A DNA stretch of 64,000 nt from Paenibacillus swuensis (GCF_001644605.1 NZ_CP011388.1:4383501-4447500), one strand, 5' to 3'; counted from the first letter of the stretch, positions 16,268 through 28,007 are shown. The notes: a model not told the origin generated them from the letters alone. Numbers and translations: made by a program.

Positions 16268-17431
16268 TCACCTTTTGTCTGCCTCTCTGATTGAATTCGA
16301 TACGACTCCCGCTCTCTTCAAATGGATTTTTACGTTTACTATAATTTCGGCATTCGCATAAATATCATCCCAATTTGCCTCGATTCGTTTCCATGTTTCA
16401 TAGTTGTGCCGGTGCAACTGCAACCCAATACCGAATACATCGGATTTCAATTGAGATTGAGTTTTTCTAACAGTACGAAATGTCTCATCTTTTAGGAAAT
16501 GCCCAAGCTCTTTCTCGATGATTCCAATAGTGTTCCGGCTTATGTTCATGTCGACATTGGCCTCATGCAGGACACCACTCGCATCCAGATCAATTCGTAC
16601 AGTTGCTTTATTGCCCTTGATGTTGGTGACAAATTTGCTTTTCATATCGTTCAGAATCACGCCGACATTACCGCCTATATGAGGAAGTGTCGTTCCTATA
16701 AATTCCTGTTTGGTTTCTTCCTTTATCCACCTCAAGCTTCTGGTTTCGTTGTTGTTCAAGTATCCGACCAGCTTATAATCTTTAAAAACAGCCGTCGATG
16801 AAAGGCTGAAAACGGTAAAGTTCGACTGGCCGGTCGGAGGCACCAATTCAATAGCACCCGTTACGGGCACGATGCCTTCCTCGGCTTGCATCATCATGAA
16901 GTCACGCATTGTGACGGATGTTCCGACTCCGGCACGCTCCAACTCACGGACTTCCTCGGAGGGTATACGCTCAATTGGATGGTCAGTCTTGAGGAGTTTG
17001 GAAGCTTCATTGCCTTTGGCCACGACGATAAAAGTCCTTAGTCTGCTTCCCGGATCACGAGCGTAATAATCAAGAATATCCTTGATGCCTTTTCGGGCCA
17101 GACCTTCGCCAATGAATACAACTCGCCGATGACCTTTGAAGAAGTGTCTCGACATCTTTTCCTGCACTTTTCTTTCGGTATCATGAAGGTTTGTTCCGGT
17201 TGCAGAAAAGACGACATAGGTTTTTCCAAGTGTTCCGTTGGTTGAGGTACTGCTGCTCTCGCCTCCTCCTGCTCCAGCGGCAATAGGGACGAGAATGGAC
17301 GTCTTAAGCTCACCCTTATTCGTCAAATCAAGCGCGGAAGCCATAAAAAAAGCCATATCGTTCATCTCAATTCGATCCCAGCATCCACTTAGCAGCATAA
17401 GTCCAATAAACAGAAAGAACATCTTTTTCAT
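16268..17431 (-). CDS. germinant receptor lipoprotein, GerAC type (C subunit)
   Basis: A 387-residue Ger(x)C lipoprotein. The signal peptide MKKMFFLFIGLMLLSGC ends in a lipobox with the lipidated cysteine at residue 17, followed by WDRIEMND, typical of the family. The rest shows GerAC features such as EKMSRHFFKGHRRVVFIGEG. The ATG overlaps the stop of the A gene (ATGA), so the longer open frame starting at 17491 is not used. It works with the A and B subunits on the outer face of the inner spore membrane. Confidence 0.92.
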   Translation of the reverse strand: MKKMFFLFIGLMLLSGCWDRIEMNDMAFFMASALDLTNKGELKTSILVPIAAGAGGGESSSTSTNGTLGKTYVVFSATGTNLHDTERKVQEKMSRHFFKGHRRVVFIGEGLARKGIKDILDYYARDPGSRLRTFIVVAKGNEASKLLKTDHPIERIPSEEVRELERAGVGTSVTMRDFMMMQAEEGIVPVTGAIELVPPTGQSNFTVFSLSSTAVFKDYKLVGYLNNNETRSLRWIKEETKQEFIGTTLPHIGGNVGVILNDMKSKFVTNIKGNKATVRIDLDASGVLHEANVDMNISRNTIGIIEKELGHFLKDETFRTVRKTQSQLKSDVFGIGLQLHRHNYETWKRIEANWDDIYANAEIIVNVKIHLKRAGVVSNSIREADKR

Positions 17432-18966
17432 TTGCTTCCCTCCTTGCGCAGGGTCCTTTTGTTTGGCTGGGATGTAAAGAATAGAGTCCATAAAGGGGCA
17501 CGGAAAAATGTATCTTTAAGAACGCGGAAGCTGTAAGGAGCTGTAGGAAACAAATACGGAACACCGAAAGAGCTGAGTCCGCTTAGATGAACGAGAATTA
17601 TTAACAATCCAACGGCAATGCCATAAAGCCCGAACATACCCGCGAATAGAATTAAAGGAAATCTGAGTAATCGAAATGCAAGACCGAAGTTGTAACGAGG
17701 AATAGTAAATGAAGCAATACCTGTCAAGGAAACGACAATAACCATAGGAGCTGAAACAATCCCCGCTTCTACGGCTGCTTGACCGACCACGAGTCCACCT
17801 ACGATACTGACTGCCTGCCCGATTTGTTTAGGCAATCTTTCTCCGGCCTCTCGTAACCCCTCGAAAGTAATTTCCATAATAATGGCTTCTACCAAAGCAG
17901 GAAAAGGAACTCCCTCCCGTGCAGCAGCAATGCTCAGTAAGAGATTAGTCGGTATCATCTGTTGATGAAACGTGGTGAGTGCAACGTAAAGGGAAGGCAA
18001 CAAGAGTGAAATCATGGCGAACAAAAGTCGAATTAATCGGATAAAGTTAGCATACACGACGCGTTCATAATAATCTTCGCCAGTTTGGAGGAATCCCCAG
18101 AACGTCATCGGAGCACAGATGACAAAGGGAGAACCGTCTGTCACGATGGCTACTTGACCTTGTAATAGGCCCGAGACAACATAATCGGGTCTCTCCGTTA
18201 CAAGAAATTGGGGAAAGGGGGAGAAGGTTCTCTCTTCAATAAGTTGTTCAATATAGCCCGATTCGAGGATTGCTTCCGTCTTAATCTTTTCGATTCTCAT
18301 TTTTATTTCTTGCAGAGTAAACTCATCCACGATACCACTGATATAAGCGATTGCGACATCGGTTTGAGCCAAGTCGCCTACTGTGGTCATATCAAATTTT
18401 AGACGGGATGACCTAATTCTTCTGCGTATCAGGCTCGTATTTGTCCGAAGAATCTCGGTAAATGAATCCCTAGCTCCACGGACCGTATTCTCGGTAGATG
18501 GTTGTTCGACGGATCGGGTTTTCCCTCCCGATACTCCTACAAGCAGGGCATCTTTTTGACCCTCAATGCAGATGGCGGCATGTCCTTTCAATATTGTTTG
18601 CTCCAACTTGCTGAATTCGGCAGCGCTATTCACTTGACCGTTGGCAATCAATTGATTTTTAAGAAAATCGAGTATATTTTCTTTGCTAGTTTGGTGGGAA
18701 GGAAGGCAAGCCATTAATGGTTTTATCACACATTCGTCTAGCATAATATCATCGACCAGACCATCGATATAGATTAAGAGGGCTTTTTCCCTGCCTCCGA
18801 TTTCCAAAGGGCGGAATACAACGTCCGAGCAGCCAGCGAAAATTATTCGTAAGAGATGATCGTTTTTTTGCAGGTCCATATGAAGTTTTTCGGCCGGCAA
18901 AGCAGGGTGTTTATCCTGGATGATTTTTTCTGCTTTAGTTTTGCTCCAATATCGATTCCTTAGCAT
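17428..18966 (-). CDS. germinant receptor A subunit, GerAA type
   Basis: A 512-residue protein: a soluble N-terminal half (about residues 1-280) and a C-terminal half with five or so hydrophobic segments. The hallmark REGVPFPALVEAIIMEITFEG is cut here to GVPFPALVEA, followed by LREAGERLPKQIGQAVSIVG. It is the first gene of the receptor operon and may form part of an ion channel in the spore inner membrane. AAAGGAGGT lies before the ATG at 18966; the upstream ATG at 18987 sits inside that ribosome site and is dismissed. A sigma-G-like promoter precedes it. Confidence 0.92.
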   Translation of the reverse strand: MLRNRYWSKTKAEKIIQDKHPALPAEKLHMDLQKNDHLLRIIFAGCSDVVFRPLEIGGREKALLIYIDGLVDDIMLDECVIKPLMACLPSHQTSKENILDFLKNQLIANGQVNSAAEFSKLEQTILKGHAAICIEGQKDALLVGVSGGKTRSVEQPSTENTVRGARDSFTEILRTNTSLIRRRIRSSRLKFDMTTVGDLAQTDVAIAYISGIVDEFTLQEIKMRIEKIKTEAILESGYIEQLIEERTFSPFPQFLVTERPDYVVSGLLQGQVAIVTDGSPFVICAPMTFWGFLQTGEDYYERVVYANFIRLIRLLFAMISLLLPSLYVALTTFHQQMIPTNLLLSIAAAREGVPFPALVEAIIMEITFEGLREAGERLPKQIGQAVSIVGGLVVGQAAVEAGIVSAPMVIVVSLTGIASFTIPRYNFGLAFRLLRFPLILFAGMFGLYGIAVGLLIILVHLSGLSSFGVPYLFPTAPYSFRVLKDTFFRAPLWTLFFTSQPNKRTLRKEGSK

Positions 18967-19010
18967 CCGCTTACCTCCTTTGAACATTAATACGACCTTA
19001 ATTGTTTTCG

Positions 19011-19040
19011 TAGTTTGACCGTAAGAACGGCTTAATATTC
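19011..19040 (-). promoter_or_regulatory. sigma-G-like promoter of the germinant receptor operon
   Basis: On the minus strand GAATA (19036-19040), an 18-base gap and CAAACTA (19011-19017). The forespore sigma-G consensus is GHATR-N18-CATNHTA, so only one position differs. It lies about 45 bases before the gerAA-like start, which is the expected place. Confidence 0.6.
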
Positions 19041-19050
19041 CAAAAGGTGG

Positions 19051-19758
19051 TTAGCTGAACTTCCCTTCCATGCATTTTTCGACCTGTTCGAGGTGAATCA
19101 TAATTTCCTTTCTTCCCGTGCGGATCAGCCCAAGGTTAATCATTCGTTTCAGAACAATGGTCACAGCCTCGCGAGTCGCTGCGACCATATTCGCGACGTC
19201 TTGGTGCGTGATGTGAATATCAATGAGTACAAACCCTTCTTCCTTAGGTATCCCGTATTTCACAGCCAATTTCAGCAATAGATATAGGATCCGATCTTGA
19301 AGGCTACCGAGAGCTAGCGCCTCCAACATTTCATCCCGTTCCTTTATTCTTGCGCTGAGTTCCTTTAGAAATTTCATTCCCAGTTCTGGTCGCTGTATTA
19401 AGAATTGCTCAAATGGCTCTTTTTTTACGCCACATATGAATGTATCAATCATCGTCTCCATATATAAATTGTCTGTATTAAAAGAGAGCATATTTAGTGA
19501 CCCATACATACTCCCATTGCCCAAGATTCCGATAGTGTACTGCTTACCTTCTGGACTAATCTTGTAAAGTCTAATCTTTCCCTGCTTAAGGAAAAATAGG
19601 CCTTCCTTGGCGCTTCCGGGCGTTTGAATTACTGTGTTAATGGGGATCATCTCGTAGTGATTAAATAATGCGATTTGATCTAATTCATTTAAATCCTTCT
19701 CCGATAAATCCTTGAACATGCTGTGTTGGGACAAAGCCCAATTTTTATTATCATTCAT
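19051..19758 (-). CDS. Crp/Fnr-family transcriptional regulator
   Basis: A 235-residue Crp/Fnr regulator. The cyclic-nucleotide-binding-like beta barrel spans residues about 15-125, the long dimer helix about 125-155, and the winged helix-turn-helix about 175-230 (THQDVANMVAATREAVTIVL is the recognition region). There is no cysteine cluster for an iron-sulfur site, so it is not a classical Fnr. Effector and targets are unknown. It precedes the germination operon on the same strand with a short gap, but that operon seems to have its own sporulation promoter. Confidence 0.88.
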   Translation of the reverse strand: MNDNKNWALSQHSMFKDLSEKDLNELDQIALFNHYEMIPINTVIQTPGSAKEGLFFLKQGKIRLYKISPEGKQYTIGILGNGSMYGSLNMLSFNTDNLYMETMIDTFICGVKKEPFEQFLIQRPELGMKFLKELSARIKERDEMLEALALGSLQDRILYLLLKLAVKYGIPKEEGFVLIDIHITHQDVANMVAATREAVTIVLKRMINLGLIRTGRKEIMIHLEQVEKCMEGKFS

Positions 19759-19825
19759 TTAGTTAAAACTCCTGTCTCATGGGTTTGCAACTGACGCTAC
19801 ATGGTAATGAGCAGAAATCTAAAAT

Positions 19826-19871
19826 AAGAACAATACAAGCGGGTTCCAATGTCGGAGCCCGCTTGTTCTTT
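19826..19871 (-). terminator. terminator hairpin after the SnoaL-like gene
   Basis: Stem with arms ACAAGCGGGTTCC and GGAGCCCGCTTGT (one wobble pair), flanked by AAGAA and TTCTT. Nearly the same hairpin recurs at 21972-22010. Confidence 0.75.
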
Positions 19872-19905
19872 GATTCTGCAGAGTATCTCTATCCCTAATT
19901 TATTC

Positions 19906-20280
19906 TTAATCTGTAGTTGGTTCGTCCACAAATACAGTTAAGGATTGAATTAAACCATTCTCCACAGTAATGAAATCTTGCCCAGTAATCACGACTGGAT
20001 TATCAGGGGATTCATAGTTCCAACTAAATCTCGCTTGATCATGGTGTTCGTCTATTGAACCGGGAGTAACCGTGAACACTCTTCCGGGATTTTTGGCTTG
20101 TACTTCATCAATAAGGTCAGATAGAGCTTCATGTCCAACAACGATATCGGAGAAGAACGGATCAAATATTCGGCAGTTTGACTTGTAAACCTCTTGAATT
20201 TTGATTCTTCTTTTTTGAGAATCTGTTTCACTCCAAATTTCAATGTGTTTATTTATTAACAGCTCAATTGTTATGCCCAA
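19906..20280 (-). CDS. SnoaL/NTF2-like small protein
   Basis: A 124-residue protein with an NTF2-like cone fold pattern: N-terminal helix with HIEIWSETDSQKRRIKIQEVY, CRIFDPFFSDIVVGHEALSDLI and alternating strands to the end. Members act as polyketide cyclases, isomerases or simple binding proteins. It starts at TTG 20280 behind GGAGGT, 61 bases after an SDR enzyme, so an ABM-SDR-SnoaL operon is likely. The substrate is not known. Confidence 0.75.
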   Translation of the reverse strand: MGITIELLINKHIEIWSETDSQKRRIKIQEVYKSNCRIFDPFFSDIVVGHEALSDLIDEVQAKNPGRVFTVTPGSIDEHHDQARFSWNYESPDNPVVITGQDFITVENGLIQSLTVFVDEPTTD

Positions 20281-20341
20281 TATCTTTTTACCTCCTGGTG
20301 CATTACTTAACTATAGAGCAGTCTTTATTATTAATAATTTA

Positions 20342-21091
20342 TTAATACTGTCCTGCTCCGCCATCCACCGGTAATTCAATTCCTGTAATATAGTTACTGT
20401 CATCGGAAGAAAGGAATTTAACAGCTTTTGCAATATCTTCAGGTGTTCCTATTCTGTCCAATGGAATTTGAGTTTGCAAGTATTCAAGTGTTCCAGGCAG
20501 CGCTTCTTTTCCAAACAAAGACTCGTAAGCTGGCGTATTAATGTACCCCGGGTGCACAACGTTTACACGTATCTGTGTTCCCTTAAGATCTAAAATCCAA
20601 CTCCGTACGAGTTGACGGATCGCTGCTTTCGTAGCTCCATAAACGCTGAATGCAGGGTCTCCCTGGGTTGCTACCAGAGAACCATTCAAGATAATGGAGC
20701 CAACCTTATCGGGGAAGAGAGGCAGCGCTTTTTGTACTGTAAATATGGTTCCCTTCACATTCACATCAAACGTCTTGTAATAATGCTCTTCGCTAATTTC
20801 CCCAAGAGGAACCAGACTTCCAAGCCCTGCGTTAGCAAAAAGAAAATCCAAATGGCCCTTTTCGCGTTTAACGGTTTCATACAGCTTGTCGATATCGTCC
20901 AGGTTAGAAACGTCTCCTTGCACACCGGTTGCATTAGCCCCAATCAGCTTTACAGCGGTGTCTAGTTCGTTCTGTCTCCGTCCTGTGACAAACACATGTG
21001 CCCCTTCCTGGGCATACATCATTGCAGCTCCCAGACCAATTCCGCTTGTCCCACCAGTGACAACCGCTACTTTCCCATCAAATAATCCCAT
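20342..21091 (-). CDS. short-chain dehydrogenase/reductase (SDR)
   Basis: A 249-residue classical SDR. The cofactor motif TGGTSGIG is near residue 12, NAG follows near residue 88, and the catalytic Ser...YGATK (Tyr-x-x-x-Lys) is near residue 150. GRR after the second strand suggests that NADP(H) is accepted. It oxidises an alcohol or reduces a carbonyl. It lies 16 bases after the ABM monooxygenase and before the SnoaL-like gene, so the three may act on one quinone- or ketone-like compound. The substrate is unknown. Confidence 0.9.
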   Translation of the reverse strand: MGLFDGKVAVVTGGTSGIGLGAAMMYAQEGAHVFVTGRRQNELDTAVKLIGANATGVQGDVSNLDDIDKLYETVKREKGHLDFLFANAGLGSLVPLGEISEEHYYKTFDVNVKGTIFTVQKALPLFPDKVGSIILNGSLVATQGDPAFSVYGATKAAIRQLVRSWILDLKGTQIRVNVVHPGYINTPAYESLFGKEALPGTLEYLQTQIPLDRIGTPEDIAKAVKFLSSDDSNYITGIELPVDGGAGQY

Positions 21092-21107
21092 AATTGCATG
21101 CCTCCTT

Positions 21108-21449
21108 TTAGTGCCGTTTCCCGGCTGTTAAATTACTTCCCCATTCACCTGTTGAAACAAGCCAATTCATGGTTCTGCCGATCATGATACTAGCAGCCTG
21201 TTGATTAGGAGTTTCTCGATATGGCTTTGTCGCTTCTTCGGCAAGCCATGTTTCTTTGGAACAATTCCAGATTTCATAAAAAACAACATCATCTGGGTTG
21301 TCGATATCTTCATGAACGATGGCGTTCACAAACGTGGCTTCCTGTGACATTCTATCGAAAAGAGGCACCAATAACTGCATGAACTTCTCTTTCATATTTG
21401 GCTTTAAAGTAAACCTTGCAACAATAATGATTTGTTCTGTGTTAGCCAT
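21108..21449 (-). CDS. ABM-domain protein, putative quinol monooxygenase (paralogue 2)
   Basis: A 113-residue ABM/YgiN-like protein, first gene of the operon with the SDR and SnoaL-like genes. It shares [23 protein letters not shown] and WGSNLT with the paralogue at 12137. The open frame extends to 21521, but the ATG at 21449 directly follows GGAGGT. A 32-bp element also found before the paralogue lies about 80 bases upstream, and an HxlR regulator follows in the next gene upstream. A role in quinone or other electrophile stress is inferred. Confidence 0.75.
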   Translation of the reverse strand: MANTEQIIIVARFTLKPNMKEKFMQLLVPLFDRMSQEATFVNAIVHEDIDNPDDVVFYEIWNCSKETWLAEEATKPYRETPNQQAASIMIGRTMNWLVSTGEWGSNLTAGKRH

Positions 21450-21525
21450 GTTTCTCAACCTCCATCTCTTGGTCTTGGTGATGCCGTTTGCACAAGTGCT
21501 ATTATGCCCCTTTATATCCAAAAAA

Positions 21526-21557
21526 AATAGTACGTACTTTCAAGTGATATAGTTACT
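21526..21557 (-). promoter_or_regulatory. 32-bp element shared by both ABM monooxygenase promoters (copy 2)
   Basis: Read on the minus strand it matches 11999-12030 at 24 of 32 positions. It contains the palindrome AGTACGTACT (21529-21538) and overlaps a second one, ATATAGTTACTATAT (21547-21561). These are plausible operator halves for the HxlR regulator encoded next to it, but no binding data exist here. Confidence 0.5.
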
Positions 21558-21592
21558 ATATGGTTACAATTGCGGTTTAACTAGGATTCTTA

Positions 21593-21940
21593 TTAGTCTA
21601 AGTTCATAATTTGAAATTCACCTTCAATAAAATGTTGATTGGCATATGACCCTCCCCATTTGCAAAGTTCCCTCATAATTGGCTCAAGAGATTTCCCTAA
21701 TTCAGTCGCAGAGTATTCCACTTTTGGCGGAACCTGGTTGTAGGATTTTCGGTTGATCATTCCGTCAGTCTCCAGCTCCCTCAATGTTTGCACAAGCATT
21801 TTTTGAGTAATGGAAGGGATTAGCCTTTTCAACTCGCCCGTTCGTTTCGGATCTTTGAGCAAATAATACAAAATTAAGGACTTCCACTTACCCCCTATAA
21901 TGTCCAGAGTGATTTCTAGATCACAATGATAAATTTTCAT
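21593..21940 (-). CDS. HxlR/DUF24-family regulator with N-terminal cysteine
   Basis: A 115-residue winged helix-turn-helix regulator. Family blocks are GGKWKSLILYYLL, FKELKR-like GELKRLIPSITQKMLVQTLRELE and YSATELGKSLEPIM. Cys6 sits at the place of the single reactive cysteine of YodB, CatR and HypR, which sense quinones, diamide or aldehydes. A second cysteine lies in RELCKWGG. It most likely represses nearby electrophile-handling genes such as the ABM operon, whose promoter lies just downstream of its stop. Start at 21940 behind AGAGGTG. Confidence 0.85.
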   Translation of the reverse strand: MKIYHCDLEITLDIIGGKWKSLILYYLLKDPKRTGELKRLIPSITQKMLVQTLRELETDGMINRKSYNQVPPKVEYSATELGKSLEPIMRELCKWGGSYANQHFIEGEFQIMNLD

Positions 21941-21971
21941 AGTTCACCTCTTCTGACATATTATTAGTCCA

Positions 21972-22010
21972 AGACAAGCGAGCGAGTTCCATGTCGGAAC
22001 CCGCTTGTCT
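21972..22010 (-). terminator. terminator-like hairpin after the cupin gene
   Basis: Arms AGACAAGCG and CGCTTGTCT with an inner GTTCC/GGAAC pair, 38 bases after the cupin stop. It is nearly the same as the hairpin at 19826-19871 over 23 bases. No clear T tract. Confidence 0.55.
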
Positions 22011-22047
22011 ATGGTTATTAACAAAAGTATAATTTACCATTGTAACT

Positions 22048-22542
22048 TTAAGATTTTTTGATGAATTGATCGAGTGGTCCGAGAGTGATTGCTTTATATT
22101 TTTCTGAAAGTTCCATAACCTTATCCATATCAAAGGAAATAAATGGTGGTAAATCACTATTTAATGCTGGCTCAGCCATTTCAAGGAAAATCCCTAAAAA
22201 TTCTGCACGACTAAAAAAGTTCAGCAAGCGAACAGGTTCATTGCCCACGGCACGGACACCGTGCGGAACATTTTTAGGTAGAAAAACAAATGAACCAGGC
22301 TTCGCCTCTATTTTCTCCCCATCGAGGTAAAATTCCATTTCACCTTCAAGGATGTAGAATGCTTCGTCCTCTTCAGTATGGATATGGTAAGGAGGTTCGA
22401 ATCCTGCCGGAACGAGACATTCAAACATGGCAAATTTGCCGTCCGTAGAAATAGCATCAGCCTTGATTGTCAAATGAGTACCTACATACCAAAATTCTTT
22501 TCCAACTTGACTTTCTTTCGGATTGTAATCATAATACTTCAT
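22048..22542 (-). CDS. cupin-domain protein, quercetinase-like
   Basis: A 164-residue single-cupin protein. Motif 1 is PYHIHTEEDEAFYILEGE (two His and a Glu as metal ligands) and motif 2 is FLPKNVPHGVRA (third His). This metal site is typical of quercetin 2,3-dioxygenase-like and related enzymes acting on aromatic compounds. GGAGG precedes the ATG. It sits upstream of the HxlR gene on the same strand, with its own terminator between. Enzymatic role is unproven. Confidence 0.82.
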   Translation of the reverse strand: MKYYDYNPKESQVGKEFWYVGTHLTIKADAISTDGKFAMFECLVPAGFEPPYHIHTEEDEAFYILEGEMEFYLDGEKIEAKPGSFVFLPKNVPHGVRAVGNEPVRLLNFFSRAEFLGIFLEMAEPALNSDLPPFISFDMDKVMELSEKYKAITLGPLDQFIKKS

Positions 22543-22677
22543 CTATTAAACCTCCATAAATTATAACTATTACATGTAAGTTTTCCATGAACATTTATAA
22601 TCATACTGAAGATCTTGAAATTTAACTGTAATTTAAATTACAATTATAGTTTCCAATCTATATCTATATTCCAGGAA

Positions 22678-23577
22678 CTAAGGGTTAAATGGAGACATGT
22701 CTGCCTCACTCCAACGCATGCCGCCAACCTCAAACAACTCTAACGTCTCTTTTATTGAGAAACGCACGCACCTATTAGCTCCACGAAACCGGATTAACTC
22801 TTTCTCATCCCATACGATTTCCGCCTCTCCGGACACATGCAAAGAGCTAGCATTGCTGTAATTTAAGAAGAGCAATCCTGCGGATGGTTCTATAAGAAGG
22901 TTACCTAGCGTGTTGAACATAGAGTTTCCAGCATAATCAGGAAATAGTAGAGTCTTCTCATCTTGAACAAGTACGAATCCTGGATTCCCTCCTCGGTGAG
23001 AAGCGTCCATGGCTCCATCGGGGCTTGTTGTTCCAATATAGAATGTGTCTGCTTCGTTAATCCATCTCTGCTGCCTGATTGTTAGGCTGACTCCTCTGTT
23101 ACTATCTACAATTCTCCGTCCGTATCCTTCAGATGCGAGCATTGTTCTCTGTTGAATGTATTTAGGGCAATTTCCGTACACTTGGTCAGCATTTAGCAGT
23201 AAAGAACCGCCTTGCCTGCGGATGTTGCCATTTACACGTATCCTAACGCGAATGTTCGTGTCAATTACTATAAGCCCAGCATTTTGAATAAGCGCTTCCC
23301 CGATACGTATGGGATCTTCATTGGGGATGACGGTTTCAATGCGAAGCATGCTTTCATCGACGACTTCAATAAACCCAGGTTCGCCGACAAGAAAGGTAGT
23401 CCAGACCCGCCCGGCATTATCTTTTGAAGCCAGTACAGCAAAAGTCTGCGACTTGAAAAAAGTAGCGATTCCTTTGGAAAAACGGTCGCTGATGATCTTC
23501 GCATTCTGCTCTGCAAACTGCACTTCCCCGGCCCGAGCTTGAACCGTCCTTTCTCCGATATGATAGATGTTTTTCAT
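22678..23577 (-). CDS. PNPOx-fold flavin-nucleotide-binding protein
   Basis: A 299-residue protein with two split-barrel modules of the pyridoxamine-phosphate oxidase type. The second shows FYIGTTSPDGAMDASHRGGNPG, then LLFPDYAGNSMFNTLGNLL, a pattern of FMN-binding proteins. Members include flavin reductase-like and poorly described detoxifying proteins. GGGAG lies before the ATG at 23577. Standing in a neighbourhood of electrophile-related genes, it may be an FMN-dependent reductase; that is inference. Confidence 0.78.
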   Translation of the reverse strand: MKNIYHIGERTVQARAGEVQFAEQNAKIISDRFSKGIATFFKSQTFAVLASKDNAGRVWTTFLVGEPGFIEVVDESMLRIETVIPNEDPIRIGEALIQNAGLIVIDTNIRVRIRVNGNIRRQGGSLLLNADQVYGNCPKYIQQRTMLASEGYGRRIVDSNRGVSLTIRQQRWINEADTFYIGTTSPDGAMDASHRGGNPGFVLVQDEKTLLFPDYAGNSMFNTLGNLLIEPSAGLLFLNYSNASSLHVSGEAEIVWDEKELIRFRGANRCVRFSIKETLELFEVGGMRWSEADMSPFNP

Positions 23578-23802
23578 TTATGTTCGTTCTCCCAACAGTT
23601 CCAGATCACCGGATTTCGGAGCTTTGAATAAAAGAAGGTTATGAGCCATTTTATCTTTCAAATATTATTTTATCCTATCACTAAACTTTCATTCAAAGGT
23701 TGCAAATTCATGGAATTATCATTGAATATATTATGTTAACCAATGAGACTGGCCAGATTATCAAGACATACGCAATTAGCAAATTTATTTCTGGTAATCA
23801 TC

Positions 23803-24093
23803 CTAATTTAATTTACGGCGAATAAACATTCGAACCCCATAGTACGCAATTGCAAATATAAGAAGACTTAACACTCCTGCCGAAATGCCCAACACGGTCG
23901 GAGTGTACATCACACCAAAGGCAACTTTAGATTGTAACTGATCTACCGTTGCGTACTCGTTGATGATATCCGGTTCGTTTTTTCTCGTTAACCACATTCC
24001 TTGTATGACAGGCCAGATTATCATTACAAGCGCGATTAACAATGTCATGCCCACGGATTCCACCATCACACGTTTGTTCAGTTTCATATTCAA
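23803..24093 (-). CDS. small membrane protein, unknown function
   Basis: A 96-residue protein with two hydrophobic segments (VGMTLLIALVMIIWPVIQG and VLGISAGVLSLLIFAIAYYG) and basic ends. It starts 10 bases after the lipoprotein gene, so the two are one unit. A TTG at 24093 lies six bases from AAGGAG; the ATG at 24087 is the other option. No family is recognised. Confidence 0.65.
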   Translation of the reverse strand: MNMKLNKRVMVESVGMTLLIALVMIIWPVIQGMWLTRKNEPDIINEYATVDQLQSKVAFGVMYTPTVLGISAGVLSLLIFAIAYYGVRMFIRRKLN

Positions 24094-24103
24094 TATCTAC
24101 TCC

Positions 24104-24550
24104 TTACTTTTTATTATTTTCATTCCTCAATTCAAACGTTTCCACCTTGTCATCCGTCTTTACGGTTACTTTAACGGACTCATCTTCAGCGGGAATGGCG
24201 CCGTTCCCCTTTTGATCTGCCATAACTAAATCATCTATCGTTGGCGGTTGGTCCATGGAACGCTTTCGAGAACCTGAACTATCTTCATATCCATATTCAA
24301 AGTGTTTCACATCAGCCAAATCCGATAATGAACCTTTATATGTCAGTTTGAATTTACTTATGTGTTCCCCTTTATAATCTTTCCCTGAGAATTCGCTGGT
24401 TCCATTCACCTCATACTTTGCAGACCAGTTAGTGTTCTCTCCGACGTAAACATAATCATGAACATACACTTCTTTATCTGAACAGCCTGTCAAAAAGGAG
24501 AACGCCGAGACGAGTACTACGAATAACGCCTTACTGTACGTGTTTTTCAT
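24104..24550 (-). CDS. lipoprotein, unknown function
   Basis: A 148-residue lipoprotein: signal sequence with lipobox FLTGC (Cys at residue 23), then a soluble acidic domain with SGKDYKGEHISKFKLTYKG. The pattern resembles small secreted proteins with an Ig-like or beta-sandwich fold. AAGGAG lies before the ATG at 24550. The neighbour downstream is a small membrane protein; a joint function is likely but not known. Confidence 0.72.
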   Translation of the reverse strand: MKNTYSKALFVVLVSAFSFLTGCSDKEVYVHDYVYVGENTNWSAKYEVNGTSEFSGKDYKGEHISKFKLTYKGSLSDLADVKHFEYGYEDSSGSRKRSMDQPPTIDDLVMADQKGNGAIPAEDESVKVTVKTDDKVETFELRNENNKK

Positions 24551-24640
24551 ATCAGACTCCTTCCATGTCCAATGGGTCGAATTTTTATTTTACTTATATT
24601 ATGACGAATTGGAAGGGAATTAGTTGCGTCTCAGCAATAC

Positions 24641-24683
24641 AACAAGAAGAAGCTCCCCAGGTTCCTGGAAGCTTCTTCTTGTT
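24641..24683. terminator. hairpin terminator after lacZ
   Basis: Long stem with arms AACAAGAAGAAGCT and AGCTTCTTCTTGTT around a CCCAGG/CCTGG core, 18 bases after the lacZ stop and upstream of the lipoprotein gene. Confidence 0.8.
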
Positions 24684-24700
24684 TATACTATATACATATT

Positions 24701-27856
<3,156 letters not shown>

Positions 27857-27868
27857 TCAAAATCAATC

Positions 27869-27889
27869 ATTATAATGTAAGCGTAACCG
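27869..27889 (-). promoter_or_regulatory. lacZ promoter -10 with overlapping cre-like site
   Basis: TATAAT on the minus strand (27869-27874) directly abuts ATGTAAGCGTAACCG (27875-27889, plus strand), which fits the CcpA consensus WTGNAANCGNWNNCW at all fixed positions but the last. This suggests glucose repression of lacZ. Confidence 0.5.
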
Positions 27890-27981
27890 CCGGAGCACGG
27901 AGCCGTCTATATAAAATAAGAAAACAGATGATATAAGAAAACGGAAGTCGGGATGACCTTGGTAACGTTCGTGTAAACGGC

Positions 27982-28007
27982 AAAAAACCGGGGCATCTTC
28001 CCCGGTT
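27982..28007 (-). terminator. rho-independent terminator after the PhyH gene
   Basis: Stem AACCGGGG/CCCCGGTT with a six-base loop, followed on the minus strand by a T6 tract, 17 bases after the stop codon. Confidence 0.9.

Noticed and set aside
17428-17491. Upstream start for the GerAC-type gene at 17491
   Set aside because: It would run deep into the A gene and hide the lipoprotein signal; the ATGA overlap at 17431 has the better ribosome site.
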